From NCBI RefSeq assembly GCF_032716425.1, contig NZ_CP090420.1, positions 1-64,000 on the forward strand: DNA of 64,000 nt, given 5' to 3'. Positions within the stretch are counted from its first letter, which is position 1. Every line of letters begins with the position of its first letter. A program made the position numbers and the translations under genes. The notes beneath the pieces were generated by a model. The model saw only the letters and a program-made list of their open reading frames with translations, was not told the origin of the DNA and ran no database searches. Source of the stretch: Pseudoalteromonas sp. N1230-9. GTDB taxonomy: Bacteria > Pseudomonadota > Gammaproteobacteria > Enterobacterales > Alteromonadaceae. Shown in pieces: positions 17,117 through 29,420 of this stretch.

Positions 17117-19903
17117 TTGCTAGTTCATAAACCGCCATATTTTAGCTTTTTAGCAGCAGTGCTGTTAGGAGCCGTTGCGGGTGTAACTAATCTACTCCCT
17201 ATTTTTTTCTTAGATAGTTCCGAATTTTTGCTTGGGCAGTTTTTTGTCATCTTAAGCTTACTGCTATTTGGTTGGCGATTTGCACTCATCACATTTGTAA
17301 TAAGCACAGGTTTTATTTTTTATCGTTGGGGGCATGCTTGGCCTTCAGTTGTATTTGCCCTTGAACTAATTTTTTTGCACGTTTTCTGCTTGAGTAAAGC
17401 TCGGCCTGTATTCCTTCGCGGTATGATATTTTGGTTTATAGTCGGCTTGCCTTTGCTTTGGGGCTTTGGTCATTTCATATTGGGTTTACCTATTTTGACT
17501 ATTGCGATTGCACTGGCAAAATACTGCCTCAATGCCGTAATTTACTTGTCAGTCATTGATTTATTGAGTTTCTTTTTTAGTCGCTATTCATGGCATAAAT
17601 ACTACTCGTCGTTATATAAAATACTGAATTATGTTGTAACTTTACTCATTATTTTAGTGGTTATTTTAACGTCTATTGTGTTAACCAATAATCATTATTC
17701 ACGCATAGAATATGAAATAAATTCTCAACTTTACGAAAAAGCACAAGAAATATCGCAAACCATAGATACTCATTTAGAGCATCATAAAAAAGGTGTTCTT
17801 TTAACTGCTAGAAGTATTGCTTTGGGGGCGCCTAAGCAAGCAAGCTTAGAAAATATGGCGCAGTTATACCCTGATTTTAGAACGCAAATCGTTACAAATG
17901 CAGTTGCAGACGTGACTCACTTTTTCCCTCAATCTTTAGCAATTAGTCTGGAGCAATCTATGATTCGGCCCAATGTTGCAGACAGGGATTACTTCATTAA
18001 TGCACCAAATAATAGACAAGGCTATGTGTCTTCTATTTTTAAAGGGCGTGGGTTTGGTGCGCTTCCCATCGTGGCCGTTTCTGCCCCCATTTATATTGAA
18101 GATACTTTTACAGGGGTTGTTGAAGGCTCTTTGATGTTCGATTACTTCTCAAGGCTACGGCCAAGTTTATTCAGCCATCAAGGTGAATTAGTCGTATTAG
18201 ATTCAACAAACAAAGTGGTCTACAGCTCACTGAATAATTTTGTTGAATTACAGGAAATTACGGACGATGAATTGAGTGGATTTACAGGTGAAACCCGTTT
18301 TAAGAGGCTAAACCAAGATAACGAACAGCAGTTTTATGCCCGTGTAGCATACTCGTCAGAGCACAATTGGGTAGTGTTGACCATGCTTAATCGTAAGTAT
18401 GCTAACGATGTTGCGGTGCATGCTTGGGGGCAATCGATTGTTATGATTGTGTTTATTATTTTATTAACCAGTATTTTTATAACTCAGTTAAGCCGTTGGT
18501 TAATAAAACCTATTTTAAAATTAGCGGAACAAATCGATAAGTTTGAGCCTGAACAAGCAAATACAGATACCTATTTACCTGATACTTGGCTTGAAGTAAG
18601 CAGGTTACAATCACAATTTTCTAATTTAGCGAATAAACTGACACTGAGCTTTAGCCGTCTACGTCAAGTGAATCATGAAAATGAGCATCTTAACAGCAAG
18701 CTAAAGGATTTTAATGCGCAATTGGAACGCCAGGTTAGTGATAAGACGAATGAGCTGGTAAAGGCTGTAAGAGCAGCAAATCATGCTAACAAAACAAAAT
18801 CGCAATTCTTAGCCAATATGAGCCATGAAATAAGGACGCCGTTGAATGGCATTTTAGGCATGACGCAGCTACTTTTAGACAATGAAACTTTACCAGAAAA
18901 AGAACGCGAAGAGCTGACAATGGTGCATCAAAGTGCCAATAATTTATTATTGATTCTTAACGATATTTTAGATTTTTCAAAAATAGAAGCAGGGGCGCTA
19001 AAACTTGAATATCGTGCTGTGGAGGTGAAAAAGCTACTACATAAGTTAGCGCAAGTGTTTAGTAATACCAGTGTGAAGCCTAACGTTTCGTTTGCGCTTG
19101 ATATATCAGATGATATTCCCGATTACATTAGTTTAGATCCGCTTCGCTTTAGCCAAGTTATTAATAATATTTTAAGTAATGCGGGTAAATTTACCGAATC
19201 CGGTGAAATTACTTTATCTAGTCATTACAAAAATGGCACGCTTGAAGTATGTATTCGTGACACGGGCATTGGTATTTCACCCGATCAACAGGCTAAACTT
19301 TTTACTGAATTTACTCAGGCTGATATTTCTACAACACGAAAATATGGCGGTACTGGGCTTGGTTTAACAATTTCAAAGCGCATTGTGGAATTAATGAACG
19401 GTGAGCTGAAACTAGAAAGCGAACAGGGTAAAGGCAGTGTGTTTACACTTTGTGTACCTGTTCAAATGAGTGAATCCACGCTTGTAGATAATCAATCTGC
19501 TCAGAAACCCGAGCTACAAGGTGTGAATGTACTAATAGTTGAGGATAACCCTGTGAACCAACTTGTACTCAATAAAATGATGCATGAAACTCAGTGTACA
19601 ATTAAGCAAGCCAGTGATGGCGTAGAAGCACTTAAAGCCTTAGAGAGCTTTGTGGCAGACATTATTTTAATGGACTGTCAGATGCCGCATATGGATGGTT
19701 ATCAGTGTACTCAAGCGATTAAATCTGAGCCAGATCGTTATGGCAAAGCAGTCATCATTGCTATTACCGCAAACGCTTTTGAAGATGATCAAAAGCGTTG
19801 CCTTGAAGCGGGAATGGATGATTTTATTTCTAAACCAATTAATAAAGATGAGCTGTATCATTGTTTAAATAAGTGGTTTAAAGCGCGTTTAAACGGCCAA
19901 TAA
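17117..19903 (+). CDS. Hybrid sensor histidine kinase/response regulator
   Basis: Membrane kinase of 928 residues. The N-terminal 190 residues hold about six to seven helices (MASE-like integral sensor), followed by a Cache-like extracytoplasmic domain (about 195-435) and another helix (about 440-465). A coiled linker leads to HisKA with [12 protein letters not shown] (phospho-His570), HATPase (about 680-790, with DTGIGI and [10 protein letters not shown]) and a receiver domain (about 805-925) with acceptor Asp853 in [11 protein letters not shown]. There is no Hpt domain, so a separate phosphotransfer protein is needed. The start is TTG with GGG eight bases before; no ATG fits. The end overlaps the convergent GGDEF-EAL gene by 26 bases. 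Confidence 0.9.
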   Translation: MLVHKPPYFSFLAAVLLGAVAGVTNLLPIFFLDSSEFLLGQFFVILSLLLFGWRFALITFVISTGFIFYRWGHAWPSVVFALELIFLHVFCLSKARPVFLRGMIFWFIVGLPLLWGFGHFILGLPILTIAIALAKYCLNAVIYLSVIDLLSFFFSRYSWHKYYSSLYKILNYVVTLLIILVVILTSIVLTNNHYSRIEYEINSQLYEKAQEISQTIDTHLEHHKKGVLLTARSIALGAPKQASLENMAQLYPDFRTQIVTNAVADVTHFFPQSLAISLEQSMIRPNVADRDYFINAPNNRQGYVSSIFKGRGFGALPIVAVSAPIYIEDTFTGVVEGSLMFDYFSRLRPSLFSHQGELVVLDSTNKVVYSSLNNFVELQEITDDELSGFTGETRFKRLNQDNEQQFYARVAYSSEHNWVVLTMLNRKYANDVAVHAWGQSIVMIVFIILLTSIFITQLSRWLIKPILKLAEQIDKFEPEQANTDTYLPDTWLEVSRLQSQFSNLANKLTLSFSRLRQVNHENEHLNSKLKDFNAQLERQVSDKTNELVKAVRAANHANKTKSQFLANMSHEIRTPLNGILGMTQLLLDNETLPEKEREELTMVHQSANNLLLILNDILDFSKIEAGALKLEYRAVEVKKLLHKLAQVFSNTSVKPNVSFALDISDDIPDYISLDPLRFSQVINNILSNAGKFTESGEITLSSHYKNGTLEVCIRDTGIGISPDQQAKLFTEFTQADISTTRKYGGTGLGLTISKRIVELMNGELKLESEQGKGSVFTLCVPVQMSESTLVDNQSAQKPELQGVNVLIVEDNPVNQLVLNKMMHETQCTIKQASDGVEALKALESFVADIILMDCQMPHMDGYQCTQAIKSEPDRYGKAVIIAITANAFEDDQKRCLEAGMDDFISKPINKDELYHCLNKWFKARLNGQ

Positions 19904-22900
19904 TCGCTTCAATTGTGGATTCTTTATTAAGCTCATCTACCAGCATGGGCTTAGCAAAATAATACCCTTGTAGGTCTTCACAACCCATTTTTTCTAAGAA
20001 CTTAATTTGTTCTGTGGTTTCGACACCTTCAGCAATACAATAAAGCCCTAAATTTGTCGATAGCGCATGAATGGTTTTGATAATTGACTCGTTACTTTTA
20101 TCTTGGCCAATGTTACGCACAAAGCTTTGATCTATTTTTATAACATCAATAGGAAATTGGCTTAAATAGGTTAATGAAGAATAACCTGTCCCAAAGTCAT
20201 CCAATAACAGTTTAAATCCCGCATTTTTTAATTTTTGTAACTGCTTTGACGCTTTTATTTTATCTTCAAGTAAGGTGCTCTCAGTGATCTCTAGACGCAG
20301 CTGAATTGGTTTTACCAAATGATTATTCAGTATCATCAATAAACGCTCAGTGAGGTTTGACTTCAAAATATGCATCGGTGATAAGTTTAACGACAAATAA
20401 AAGCGAGGGTTTGCCCGTAAAAGAGGCTTGAGCTCTGTTAAAGCGCGATCAAGGGCTTGCTCTGTTAAAACATCAATTAAACCGATTTCTTCAGCAATAG
20501 GAATAAATTCGGCGGGGGAGACAAATCCTTGCTCGTTTTTCCAGCGCATTAAAAGCTCAACACCATTGATAGTTTTAGTCCTTGCATTAACAATCGGCTG
20601 GTAGTTATTAAATAACTCGTCATCTTTGAAAGCATCTTTAAGTGCATTTTCGAGTAACAACTTCTTAGTTAGCTGATTATTCATTTGCTCTGTGAAATAC
20701 TTAAAGTTGTTACGCCCAGACTGTTTTGCATGCATCATTGCAATATCGGCGTTACGAATTAAGTCATCCGCCGTTGTCGCATCAAATGGATACAAAGCAA
20801 CGCCGATGCTGGCCGATATATTGATAGAAAAATCTTCAATAACCACTTTATTACCTAGTTCATCAGTGAGTGATTTAACTAAAGTGCTTAAGCTTTGAGG
20901 TGAGTGTAAGTCTTGCACTAGCACTAAAAATTCATCACCACTTTGACGGCCTATTATCGCATTGTCAGGTAAAATGAGATCAACTCTTCTAGTGATGTTG
21001 CACAGTAACTGATCGCCCACGGCATGGCCAAAAGAGTCATTAACAGGTTTAAATTTATCTAGATCGATAAATAACAAAGCGGCTAATTTATTCTCTTTGC
21101 TGGCATTATCAATACACGTATTTATTTTAGAATGCATTAACGTACGATTAGGTAAACCTGTTAAAGGGTCATAGTTAGCAAGGTATCTAAGCTCATCTTC
21201 GGCACGTTTTTGCTCTGTTAGATCTGATATTACGATAACGTAGTAATTAATCGTTTGCTGATCTCTTGCGACTGCTGTGACACTTATGTGAACAGGATGC
21301 GCGGGACTTTTTAAGGTGCGAATAAACGCCTCAGTCTTCCAATTTTGCTTGGGTTTGAGAGTTTTTAAAACGGTTAAAAATTCAACGTAGTGCGCTTTTC
21401 CTATCGCACCTAAGAAGTCTTTTAAGCTCAAATCAGCAATATTACTCGGTGTGGCAAAGGCTTCGCTGAAACTCGCATTAGCTGAAAATGGCTTTAATTG
21501 GTTATCTAAAATAAGCAACCAATCGTTTATTTGGCTAAAAGCTTCCCCAAGCACGGCTGCTTGTTGAGCATTTGCTTTTTGCTCAGTTATATTAGTGTAT
21601 ATTCCCGATATTTTAAGCGGTGTATTATTATCATCCGCCTCAACTACGCGGCCAAGATCTTGGTACCATAGCCATTGACCTGTTTTGTGTTTTAAACGGT
21701 AGGTTACATTCCACTGTTGTTGGTTAAGTTGTTTAGAAAAAGATTCCCACTGATTGATAAATAAGCGTCGATCATGAGGGTGAATGAGGTTTAAAAACTC
21801 GGTGAGTTTAATTGTATCTTCATATTCTTTATAACCTAACTCAGCCGCTATACGGTTATTGTGTATAGTCATTTTTTTAAGGTTAGCTTCCCAAACGCCA
21901 CTATTATTGCTACTCAATGCAAGCTCAGTTTGTTGCTGGGATTTTACGATTTCATCATGCGCTTTTCGGATCGTTTGCTGACGAGCACGATACTGCCAAA
22001 AAATAATAAATAAAATAGCCAAAACAATCACCGTGTAGCAAGCGATTGCAAGCGGTGAGGACCACATTGCATAAGCAACGTTGAACTTTAACTGGCGGGT
22101 TGCAGTGTCAGCGTTAGTTAACTCTGAAGTAGATGAAACTGAAACCGACAACACATAATCACCAGGAGGAAGCTTTGTGAAAAGTACCTTATTGGTCGTT
22201 AGTTTATCGTATTGTAATGACGTAGGGCCTTCTAAAGTCACTTTATATCGTGTGGTGTCTTTATTTAATGTGTCAAAGTTAGAAAAAGTAACCTCTAGGC
22301 CTATATCATCTGCGGTGAGTTGCAGCGCATTATCAGCAAATTTATAGGGGTGATAATTAAGCTCTCTTGATAAGAGTGAGACACTGGTAATTTCAGCTGA
22401 GTTTTTCTGCGTACTGATTGGCGAAGACAGAAAATCTTCTGGCGAAACAAGTAACACGCCACGGGTTGAACCAAATGCAATTTGCCCATTGGCGAGTGTT
22501 GTATCTGCATCTATATTAAATTCATTAACGGATAAACCGTCTCGGATAAAATAGCGATCTAACGCAAATGAGCTCAAATCTAAACGATATAAGCCGTTTT
22601 GAGAGCTAAACCATAAAAACCCAAAACGATCTATTTGAAGCCCAAAAACTGATTTAGCTTGAAGGCCTGAGCTCTGATTGATGCGATGCTTTATTTCATA
22701 GCTTTCAGCGTCTAAGCCAATTAACCCTTCATGTGATGAAGCCAGCCATAACACATTGTTGTGATCGATGACCCAGTCATCTACTAGAAAAAAAGCTAAA
22801 GGGTTATAGTTTTCAACTTGATATATTAGCGTTAACTTTTCTGTCGACTCATTGTAACGATAGAGCTTACCGGACATATTAAGAACATATTCATCAGGGT

Positions 22901-24419
22901 AATTAGGTAACGGTTTTAAAAATGAATTTGCATTGATTATATCTACTTGCTCTTTAAGCCCTTTTATGACATTTAATTCGCCAGTTTTTCCGTTATAAGT
23001 GTAAAACTCATCATTCGTTATAAAAGCAAATTGATCAGGTTTCATAACGTGAAAGCCCCAACTAGGCTCTGTTGATAAAAATGTCGTTGTTTTTTCACTG
23101 CCATTAATGGCTATTGTCTTGCCTGTTTTTTTGTCAAACAGCGTCAAGCCAACATACTTCATTAGCCATAGGTAACGGTTATTATCATCTAATTGTGCTT
23201 TGGCAATACCATAAATACCATGCTCACCATGAAATGCTTTTTCGTCATTATTTACTAAGTATGCAGTGGTTTTTTTAGTTAACTGGTTGTATTTCATTAA
23301 GCCGTTATCGGTACCAATCCAAAGGGTGTTATTGTCATCTTGGACAATAGACCAAATGTTATTGTCGTAATAACTTTGCTCATTTTTTAATTGAATATGC
23401 TTAAAACGTTTTGCCAGAGTAGACCAAGTAAATACCCCTTGTGATCGCGAAGCAAGCCAAAGAAGGCCTGTTTTATCTACCATGACATCAGGTATGGTGT
23501 TATCGGTCATGTTGAATTTGCTTTGATCGAAACGCAAAACAAACTCAGCACTCAATGTTTGCCGATTAAATTCAAATAAGCCCTTTTCGGTAACGATGTA
23601 CTCACCAAAAGGACTGTTTGTATAATCCCATATATTGAGCGTAGGAATGAGTAGCTTAGCTTTATCAAATTCAAGTAGTTCCCTGCTATCAAAAGGGATG
23701 TTATACATTCCTTCCACAGTTCCGACTAGCAGCCCTAACTGTTTATCGACATGTAAAAATTTGACGTTTTTGTTGTCATCGTTAATGTTTTTTTGATCTG
23801 CCAATGGAATATACGAAATATGCTCATCAGCGAGATTCTTAGAAAACAGCCCGTTAGAGGTACCAATAAATATAAAGTTTTCATGAAGCTTTAGGGAGCG
23901 AATAATGTGCTCTTGTTTATTGATTGAAAATTCATGTAAAAACTTTTTTGATTGCTTGTGGTACGAGTAAACATGTTGGTTTATAGCAAAAAAGTAGTCG
24001 TTATCACTTTCATCTAAAGCCAGTATAGGAGAGAAAAAATTATCTTCAGGGTTTAGCTTTCCTGAATAGATTTTTTCAACATGCAAAGATTTTGGGTCAA
24101 TTAAAAAAGCCCCTGAAAACTCGGTACTTACAAATAGTTTTCCATTGTTAGTTTTTGCCATGAAGGCAATTTGTCGTTGATCGAGTATGTGCTCTCCTGA
24201 AAATGGAGATACTTGGTAACCATCATAACGATTTAAACCTTGATAAGTACCAATCCATATAAAACCGAGATCATCTTGAACAACTTTAGTAACAGAGCCT
24301 TGAGTTAAGCCTTCATCTGTTGAAAGTCGCTGAATTTGCAAAGCATAGTTTTGCGCATTCGCAATGTTAGGGAATACTAATAGGATAAAAATGAAAACTA
24401 AGAGGAAGTGTTTAGGCAC
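19878..24419 (-). CDS. Propeller-PAS-GGDEF-EAL c-di-GMP sensor protein
   Basis: Very large membrane protein of 1513 residues. A signal peptide (ending about residue 22) is followed by two seven-bladed Reg_prop beta-propellers (about 25-690, repeats such as [16 protein letters not shown]), a Y_Y_Y domain (about 700-790), one membrane helix (about 793-815), two PAS domains (about 840-1085), GGDEF (about 1090-1250) and EAL (about 1260-1505). The GGDEF motif reads SGDEF, so cyclase activity is uncertain. The EAL half has ELLMRW and [10 protein letters not shown], compatible with phosphodiesterase activity. Propeller sensors of this kind are known for polysaccharide sensing in Bacteroidetes hybrid systems; ligand unknown here. 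Overlaps the kinase gene tail to tail. Confidence 0.9.
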   Translation of the reverse strand: MPKHFLLVFIFILLVFPNIANAQNYALQIQRLSTDEGLTQGSVTKVVQDDLGFIWIGTYQGLNRYDGYQVSPFSGEHILDQRQIAFMAKTNNGKLFVSTEFSGAFLIDPKSLHVEKIYSGKLNPEDNFFSPILALDESDNDYFFAINQHVYSYHKQSKKFLHEFSINKQEHIIRSLKLHENFIFIGTSNGLFSKNLADEHISYIPLADQKNINDDNKNVKFLHVDKQLGLLVGTVEGMYNIPFDSRELLEFDKAKLLIPTLNIWDYTNSPFGEYIVTEKGLFEFNRQTLSAEFVLRFDQSKFNMTDNTIPDVMVDKTGLLWLASRSQGVFTWSTLAKRFKHIQLKNEQSYYDNNIWSIVQDDNNTLWIGTDNGLMKYNQLTKKTTAYLVNNDEKAFHGEHGIYGIAKAQLDDNNRYLWLMKYVGLTLFDKKTGKTIAINGSEKTTTFLSTEPSWGFHVMKPDQFAFITNDEFYTYNGKTGELNVIKGLKEQVDIINANSFLKPLPNYPDEYVLNMSGKLYRYNESTEKLTLIYQVENYNPLAFFLVDDWVIDHNNVLWLASSHEGLIGLDAESYEIKHRINQSSGLQAKSVFGLQIDRFGFLWFSSQNGLYRLDLSSFALDRYFIRDGLSVNEFNIDADTTLANGQIAFGSTRGVLLVSPEDFLSSPISTQKNSAEITSVSLLSRELNYHPYKFADNALQLTADDIGLEVTFSNFDTLNKDTTRYKVTLEGPTSLQYDKLTTNKVLFTKLPPGDYVLSVSVSSTSELTNADTATRQLKFNVAYAMWSSPLAIACYTVIVLAILFIIFWQYRARQQTIRKAHDEIVKSQQQTELALSSNNSGVWEANLKKMTIHNNRIAAELGYKEYEDTIKLTEFLNLIHPHDRRLFINQWESFSKQLNQQQWNVTYRLKHKTGQWLWYQDLGRVVEADDNNTPLKISGIYTNITEQKANAQQAAVLGEAFSQINDWLLILDNQLKPFSANASFSEAFATPSNIADLSLKDFLGAIGKAHYVEFLTVLKTLKPKQNWKTEAFIRTLKSPAHPVHISVTAVARDQQTINYYVIVISDLTEQKRAEDELRYLANYDPLTGLPNRTLMHSKINTCIDNASKENKLAALLFIDLDKFKPVNDSFGHAVGDQLLCNITRRVDLILPDNAIIGRQSGDEFLVLVQDLHSPQSLSTLVKSLTDELGNKVVIEDFSINISASIGVALYPFDATTADDLIRNADIAMMHAKQSGRNNFKYFTEQMNNQLTKKLLLENALKDAFKDDELFNNYQPIVNARTKTINGVELLMRWKNEQGFVSPAEFIPIAEEIGLIDVLTEQALDRALTELKPLLRANPRFYLSLNLSPMHILKSNLTERLLMILNNHLVKPIQLRLEITESTLLEDKIKASKQLQKLKNAGFKLLLDDFGTGYSSLTYLSQFPIDVIKIDQSFVRNIGQDKSNESIIKTIHALSTNLGLYCIAEGVETTEQIKFLEKMGCEDLQGYYFAKPMLVDELNKESTIEAIIGRLNAL

Positions 24420-24588
24420 CGAATGTTGAACCCTAAATTATTATTTGCACAAAACTTTTAGTAAAATATAGCACAAATATGCACGTAATTAACGAGTAAG
24501 AGAAGATAGTTTAGCACAATGTTAATTAAGGTACACAAATGTATCTATGTGCTATAAATACTTTAATTAAAAATGACCAAGGCCTTTT

Positions 24589-25143
24589 ATGCGTCACCCA
24601 TTTATATGTCAAAAAACGCAAACTATTTTACTTATCATTGATGAACAAGCAGGGCTATCTCCTGTTATTAGCGAGTTTGCAGAGGTTGTTAATAATACCG
24701 AAAAGCTTTTAACAGGGGCATCTCTTTTTGATATTCCAGTGGTTTTTACGGAGCAAAACCCTGAAAAACTGGGCGCAACCGACCCATCGCTTGCTCACTT
24801 TATGGCAACAAGCTGTAACATAGAAAAAATACATTTTAGTGCCTGTTTAGAGCCAAACTTCATAGAGTCGCTATCGCGCTTTAATCGTCCCCAAATTGTT
24901 GTTGCAGGAACTGAAGCGCATGTGTGTGTTTTACAAACGTGTTTGGATTTATTAGCTGCCGGTTTTAAATTGTTTATTGTGGATGACGCTATCGCATCGC
25001 GTAACTCACACCATAAAAACATAGCAACAAAGCAACTTACACAGGCTGGAGCTATAATAACATGTACCGAAAGTGTGTTATTTCAATGGTTAGAAAAAGC
25101 AGGAACTCAACAATTTAGAGCATTATTGCCATTAATAAAGTGA
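24589..25143 (+). CDS. Isochorismatase-family cysteine hydrolase
   Basis: Cytosolic cysteine hydrolase of 184 residues. The catalytic triad is visible as Asp18 (LLIIDEQ), Lys80 (EKIHFSA) and Cys113 (GTEAHVCV), with the family's non-proline cis-peptide region just before the cysteine. The length and the GTEAHVCVLQT motif fit the YcaC/nicotinamidase-like subgroup rather than siderophore isochorismatases. The substrate (an amide, isochorismate or another small molecule) cannot be told. Monocistronic, between a divergent sensor gene and a chemoreceptor gene. Confidence 0.88.
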   Translation: MRHPFICQKTQTILLIIDEQAGLSPVISEFAEVVNNTEKLLTGASLFDIPVVFTEQNPEKLGATDPSLAHFMATSCNIEKIHFSACLEPNFIESLSRFNRPQIVVAGTEAHVCVLQTCLDLLAAGFKLFIVDDAIASRNSHHKNIATKQLTQAGAIITCTESVLFQWLEKAGTQQFRALLPLIK

Positions 25144-25219
25144 ACCATGATACGCATCAAACCGTATAGGCTCGGTTAATTGTATTTTTGTAAATTATTT
25201 AATAATTAAGGCTTTAACT

Positions 25220-26686
25220 ATGACGAGTGTGCGCCGTCTTTTTACGTATTTGTTTCTTCTTTTATTTGTAGAGTCTTTGGTCTTAGGGTTTATCTACTCA
25301 ACCTTGTTAACCGGTGTGGTCACAGGCTTACTTTTGCTGTCTTTGCCGCTTTGGATGCTGTACCGCTACCCAGGTAGCAAATTGACCGCTCATGTGGTTG
25401 CTGCCGGCTGCATGATGTTTTCGTTTTTACACATCCAACAAAGCTATGGACTTATTGAAGTTCACTTTGAAATTTTTATATTGATGGCTGTGCTAATCAT
25501 GTTTGTTGAGTGGCGAGTGTTTATTACCGCACTTGCATTTGTAGCCGTTCATCATTTGAGCTTTTATTTTTTACAAATCAATGAAATGGGTTTATATGTT
25601 TTTGACCCTGACCGATTATATTTTAGTACCGTACTTATCCATGCAGTGTATGCCATCGTGGAAGCTATTGTTGCGGGCTACATCGCTAAAACATTGCACC
25701 GTGAACGTAGTGCAGGGCTCTCGTTAAGTAATACTACAGAGCAAATTATGGCGAATGAAAACAGCATTAATATTAGTCTAAGAGCCGATGAAAGTCACAG
25801 TGAAGCGGTGGCGGGTTTTAATCGTCTTCTTGGTTTTGTTTCAAGTGTAATTGGTGATGTACAAAGCCAAAGTAGCGTTTTAAAAAATCAGTCTAAACAA
25901 TTGCTTGAAGTACATGATGAACTGCACCAACAAGCACTGCACCGAGAGCAGTTATCGGCCGATATTGCACAATCAGGGGAGCGCGTTGCTGAAGGCTTTG
26001 CCCATGTTGAGCAAGAAAGTAATGAACTACAAACCCAGTTTGAAAAGCTTCATTTAAGTGCGAGCGAGGCATTAAATGAGGTGGCGAATACAGACAATAA
26101 AACCGCTGAACTGGCTAATAATCTTAAAGAGGCAGATCAGAACATTGCACAATTAGTAAGTGCATGTAGCCATATTTCAGACTTACTGAATGAGATTTCA
26201 TCGATTGCTGAGCAAACCAATCTCCTTGCTTTAAACGCAGCTATTGAAGCGGCTCGTGCCGGTGAGCAGGGGCGTGGTTTTGCTGTGGTCGCAGATGAAG
26301 TTAGAAACCTTGCAACGCGTAGCAAACACACCACAGATAAAATAACGACAACCCTTGAAAGTTTGATGCAAAATAGTGCTTCATCGACTCAATCAATGCA
26401 AGGGAGTGTCACTTTGATTGAGCAACTATCGGCAATTAGCACGCAAATGAAGCAACAAATTACAGAAATGACGGAGCAAGTAAACAGTGCCGCTACAAGC
26501 TCACAATCGGTTGCGCATGTAGTGCAAAATCAAGCGGGTAACACCCGTGCAATAGCCGAGAACTCACAAGCCTTAATTGCTAATCAAGAGAATGATAACC
26601 ATATGATTGAAAAGCTAACTGATCGTGTGCAGTTAATTGATGTCAGTATTGATGTGCTGGAGCAAGGTATTGCTAAATTCAAATAG
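25220..26686 (+). CDS. Methyl-accepting chemotaxis protein with polytopic membrane sensor
   Basis: Chemoreceptor of 488 residues with no periplasmic domain. The first 160 residues form about six membrane helices containing conserved-looking histidines (EVHFEIF and AVHHLSFY), a membrane sensor domain also found on other bacterial signalling proteins. The rest is a cytoplasmic helical signalling domain with hairpin [20 protein letters not shown] and [10 protein letters not shown]. The membrane histidines could bind a metal or cofactor, or sense the energy state (inference). Its 3' end overlaps the next gene, suggesting co-translation. Confidence 0.92.
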   Translation: MTSVRRLFTYLFLLLFVESLVLGFIYSTLLTGVVTGLLLLSLPLWMLYRYPGSKLTAHVVAAGCMMFSFLHIQQSYGLIEVHFEIFILMAVLIMFVEWRVFITALAFVAVHHLSFYFLQINEMGLYVFDPDRLYFSTVLIHAVYAIVEAIVAGYIAKTLHRERSAGLSLSNTTEQIMANENSINISLRADESHSEAVAGFNRLLGFVSSVIGDVQSQSSVLKNQSKQLLEVHDELHQQALHREQLSADIAQSGERVAEGFAHVEQESNELQTQFEKLHLSASEALNEVANTDNKTAELANNLKEADQNIAQLVSACSHISDLLNEISSIAEQTNLLALNAAIEAARAGEQGRGFAVVADEVRNLATRSKHTTDKITTTLESLMQNSASSTQSMQGSVTLIEQLSAISTQMKQQITEMTEQVNSAATSSQSVAHVVQNQAGNTRAIAENSQALIANQENDNHMIEKLTDRVQLIDVSIDVLEQGIAKFK

Positions 26687-27185
26687 CATAAGATTAACAG
26701 TGGCAACCCTTTTATGGGTTATCATTGTGGTTGCTACTTTAGTCTTTGCTTACACCCAGCAAACAGACACATTTGACCCTGATAACACGCTGTCGCAACC
26801 AAACTGGTTGTCATTGTTTCAAAATACCGTTGGGCTTAATGCAGTCGAAGGCGATACTTTGTATATTGTGGATGAAAACACCTGTGTCTGTTCCGCGCGC
26901 TCACAGGCGCACATTCAGAGCTTAACAGACTATGCTATCGAGCAGGGGGTAAAAGTCGTAAAACTAGCCCCGAGTACGGCTTTGTCTTTACTTATACCCG
27001 CGCAACCCGCTGCTGTGCTTATTTCAGATAATCAAGAGCTGGCATATGCAGGCCCATTATCAAAAGGCTTAGCGTGCTCGAGTCAGAACGGTTTTGTTGA
27101 GTTGGTAATTAAAAATTTACGTGCTGGCTTTAATAGTCAGTTCGTTAATTCGAATGCCGAAGGGTGTTATTGCAAGACAGGTTGA
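26670..27185 (+). CDS. DUF6436-like membrane-anchored thioredoxin-fold protein
   Basis: Small protein of about 171 residues with an N-terminal membrane anchor ([18 protein letters not shown]) and a periplasmic domain of about 145 residues. A CxC pair ([10 protein letters not shown]) sits where thioredoxin-like folds carry their redox cysteines, and more cysteines lie near the C-terminus (LACSS and CYCK). The best start is TTG at 26670, with GGAG seven bases upstream inside the end of the chemoreceptor gene; GTG 26700 and ATG 26652 are alternatives. The 17-base overlap implies translational coupling with the chemoreceptor. DUF6436 membership is from memory of similar proteins; function unknown. 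Confidence 0.7.
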   Translation: MLNSNSIRLTVATLLWVIIVVATLVFAYTQQTDTFDPDNTLSQPNWLSLFQNTVGLNAVEGDTLYIVDENTCVCSARSQAHIQSLTDYAIEQGVKVVKLAPSTALSLLIPAQPAAVLISDNQELAYAGPLSKGLACSSQNGFVELVIKNLRAGFNSQFVNSNAEGCYCKTG

Positions 27186-27200
27186 ATTCACCTTTTACGA

Positions 27201-27226
27201 AAAGAGGCCAAAGTTACATTGGCCTC
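27201..27226 (-). terminator. Rho-independent terminator of the CHRD gene
   Basis: On the minus strand the stem GAGGCCAA / TTGGCCTC with a 7-base loop is followed by TTTT. It lies about 35 bases beyond the stop of the CHRD lipoprotein gene and may also serve the convergent small-protein gene. Confidence 0.75.
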
Positions 27227-27259
27227 AGAACAACTAGGATTAACAGGGTTAGGAATTGA

Positions 27260-29420
27260 TTATTGGATCTGGCCTCTAATTTCCCCATTCGGGTTAGCAG
27301 GCGTATGTACGTTTACATAATGACCGCCAGAAGCGAGTACTGAGAATATATCGGCATCAATCATCAAGCCGGTGCTGCTCATCCAGCGATTCATATCATC
27401 GCTATCTTGCACAAGGCCAACTAATACAGGGCCATTTTCACCGGCTACACCAGTATGAATATGCGCTGCGCTGGCGTCACTCACGCCAGAGGTGAGTATT
27501 TGTAATTCAGCACTGTAATCATGGGTGTTCACTAATGCATAGCCATCACCAGATGCGTCTGTCACAACACTTGGTACTTCTTGGGCGCCGCTTAGTGGGA
27601 AGGTCACAAATACATAGTTATCAGTTAAAATTTGCCCACGTAACTCACCGCTAGGATTCGCCGGTGTGTGCACGTTAACGTAATGGCCTCCTGATGCGAG
27701 TATTGCAAACGTTTCTGCATCGATCATGGTGTTTTCAGGTGTTTGCCATAGGTTCATGTTATCGCTTGACTGCTCTAATGCTGCAAGTACATCACCATTC
27801 ATACCGATGCGGCCAGTGTGGATATGCGCTGCTGTTGCATCACTTACACTCTCTGTTAATGCTCTTAACTCTATGTGGTAATTATCCATATTGACCAGTG
27901 CGTAACCGCTGCCTGACGCCATGGTATCGACTGCGGGTACTTCTTGCATACCAGTTAATGGAAAAGTCACTAATTGATAATTATCCGTCAGAATTTGACC
28001 TCTAATTTCACCACTTGTGTTGGCAGGTGTATGGACATTTACATAGTGACCACCTGAAGCGAGCACTGCAAAAATATCTGCGTTTATCATCGTATTGGCA
28101 GGTGTTACCCAAGTGCCGGCATCAGTTGTTGACTGCTCAAGTGCCACAAGTACATCACCATTTGTACCAATTCGACCTGTGTGAATATGAGCGCCTGTTG
28201 CGTCATCTACGCCTGTTGTATTTACACGAAGTTCGAGGTCGTAATTATTCATATTAATGAGAGCATACGCTTCACCACTGGCATTGGTGGTCACAGCTGG
28301 TACTTCTTGCTCGCCATTGAGTGTAAAGCTTGTGAATGCGAAATTGTTGGTAAGTATTTGACCTCGTAATTCTCCGCCAGCATTATCAGGTGTATGAACA
28401 TTTACATAATGACCTCCGGATGCAAGTACAGCAAAAATATCAGCATCTATCATAGTATTTGCAGGAGTCATCCAAATATTACTGTCATCCATTGATTGTT
28501 CAAGAGCGACGAGTACATCACCATTACTGCCAATTCGACCTGTGTGGATATGTGCTGCAGTTGCATCGTCTAAGTTTGAAGTAACAACCGTGAGTTCTAC
28601 GCTGTAGTCAGTTGTATCTACTAATGCATAACCATCACCACTGGCCATGGTGGTCACCATAGGCACTTCTTGCTCACCACTAAGATCAAACGTTGCCACT
28701 GCGTAGTTATCCGTCAGGATTTGTCCGCGAATTTCGCCATTCGCAAATTCAGGCGTGTGAATATTCACATAATGTCCACCATCTAAGAGCACCGTAAGGG
28801 TATCACTGTCAATGGTGGTGCCCTCAGGCACCACCCAATCAGTCAAAATTTCATCGTCTTGCTCTAAAACCACAAACACATCACCGTTTGAACCTAATTT
28901 GCCTGTGTGGATGTGCGCTGCTGTTGCATCATCTACACCCATAGTGACTGCGCGGAGTTTAAGTTCTGTACTGGCACTGTCGTAAGATGCGTAACCGTAA
29001 CCCATCGCATCGGTGTCGTTCATGGGAACTTGCTGTTCACCATTTAAGGCGAAAGTGATGATGCTAGTTGTATCAGGCACTATTTGTGCGCGTAACTCGC
29101 CGTCTGCAAATGCTTCAGTATGGAGGTTGATATACCAATCACCCTCCATCAGATCTTCGATAAGGGATTCATTAAGATCGGTAATAGCCACTTCATACAT
29201 ACCTTCGCTTGTTGCTTCAAATGCAAATGCAACGTCGCCATTCTCACCCAAATCACCATCATGAATGTGCGCAGCACTAAACCCTTCTACTGAACTTGCA
29301 TCTAGCGTTGCACGAAATTGCATTAAACTTTCATCAAGCTCTACGGTTGCTGTGGCGGTTTGCATTGAGTTATTCATTGGTACTTCTTGCTTACCGCTCA
29401 AAGTGACAGAGTAGGTCTTA
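27260..29420 (-). repeat. Tandem intragenic repeat, six units of about 357 bp
   Basis: The coding sequence of the CHRD lipoprotein is built of six in-frame repeat units. The stretches encoding GHYVNVHTPAN and AAHIHTGRIG recur in the last four units with mostly synonymous changes, so the array could vary in copy number by recombination. Confidence 0.8.

Noticed and set aside
27694..28369. Plus-strand open frames inside the CHRD gene
   Set aside because: They recur with the repeat period and are antisense by-products of the conserved repeats.
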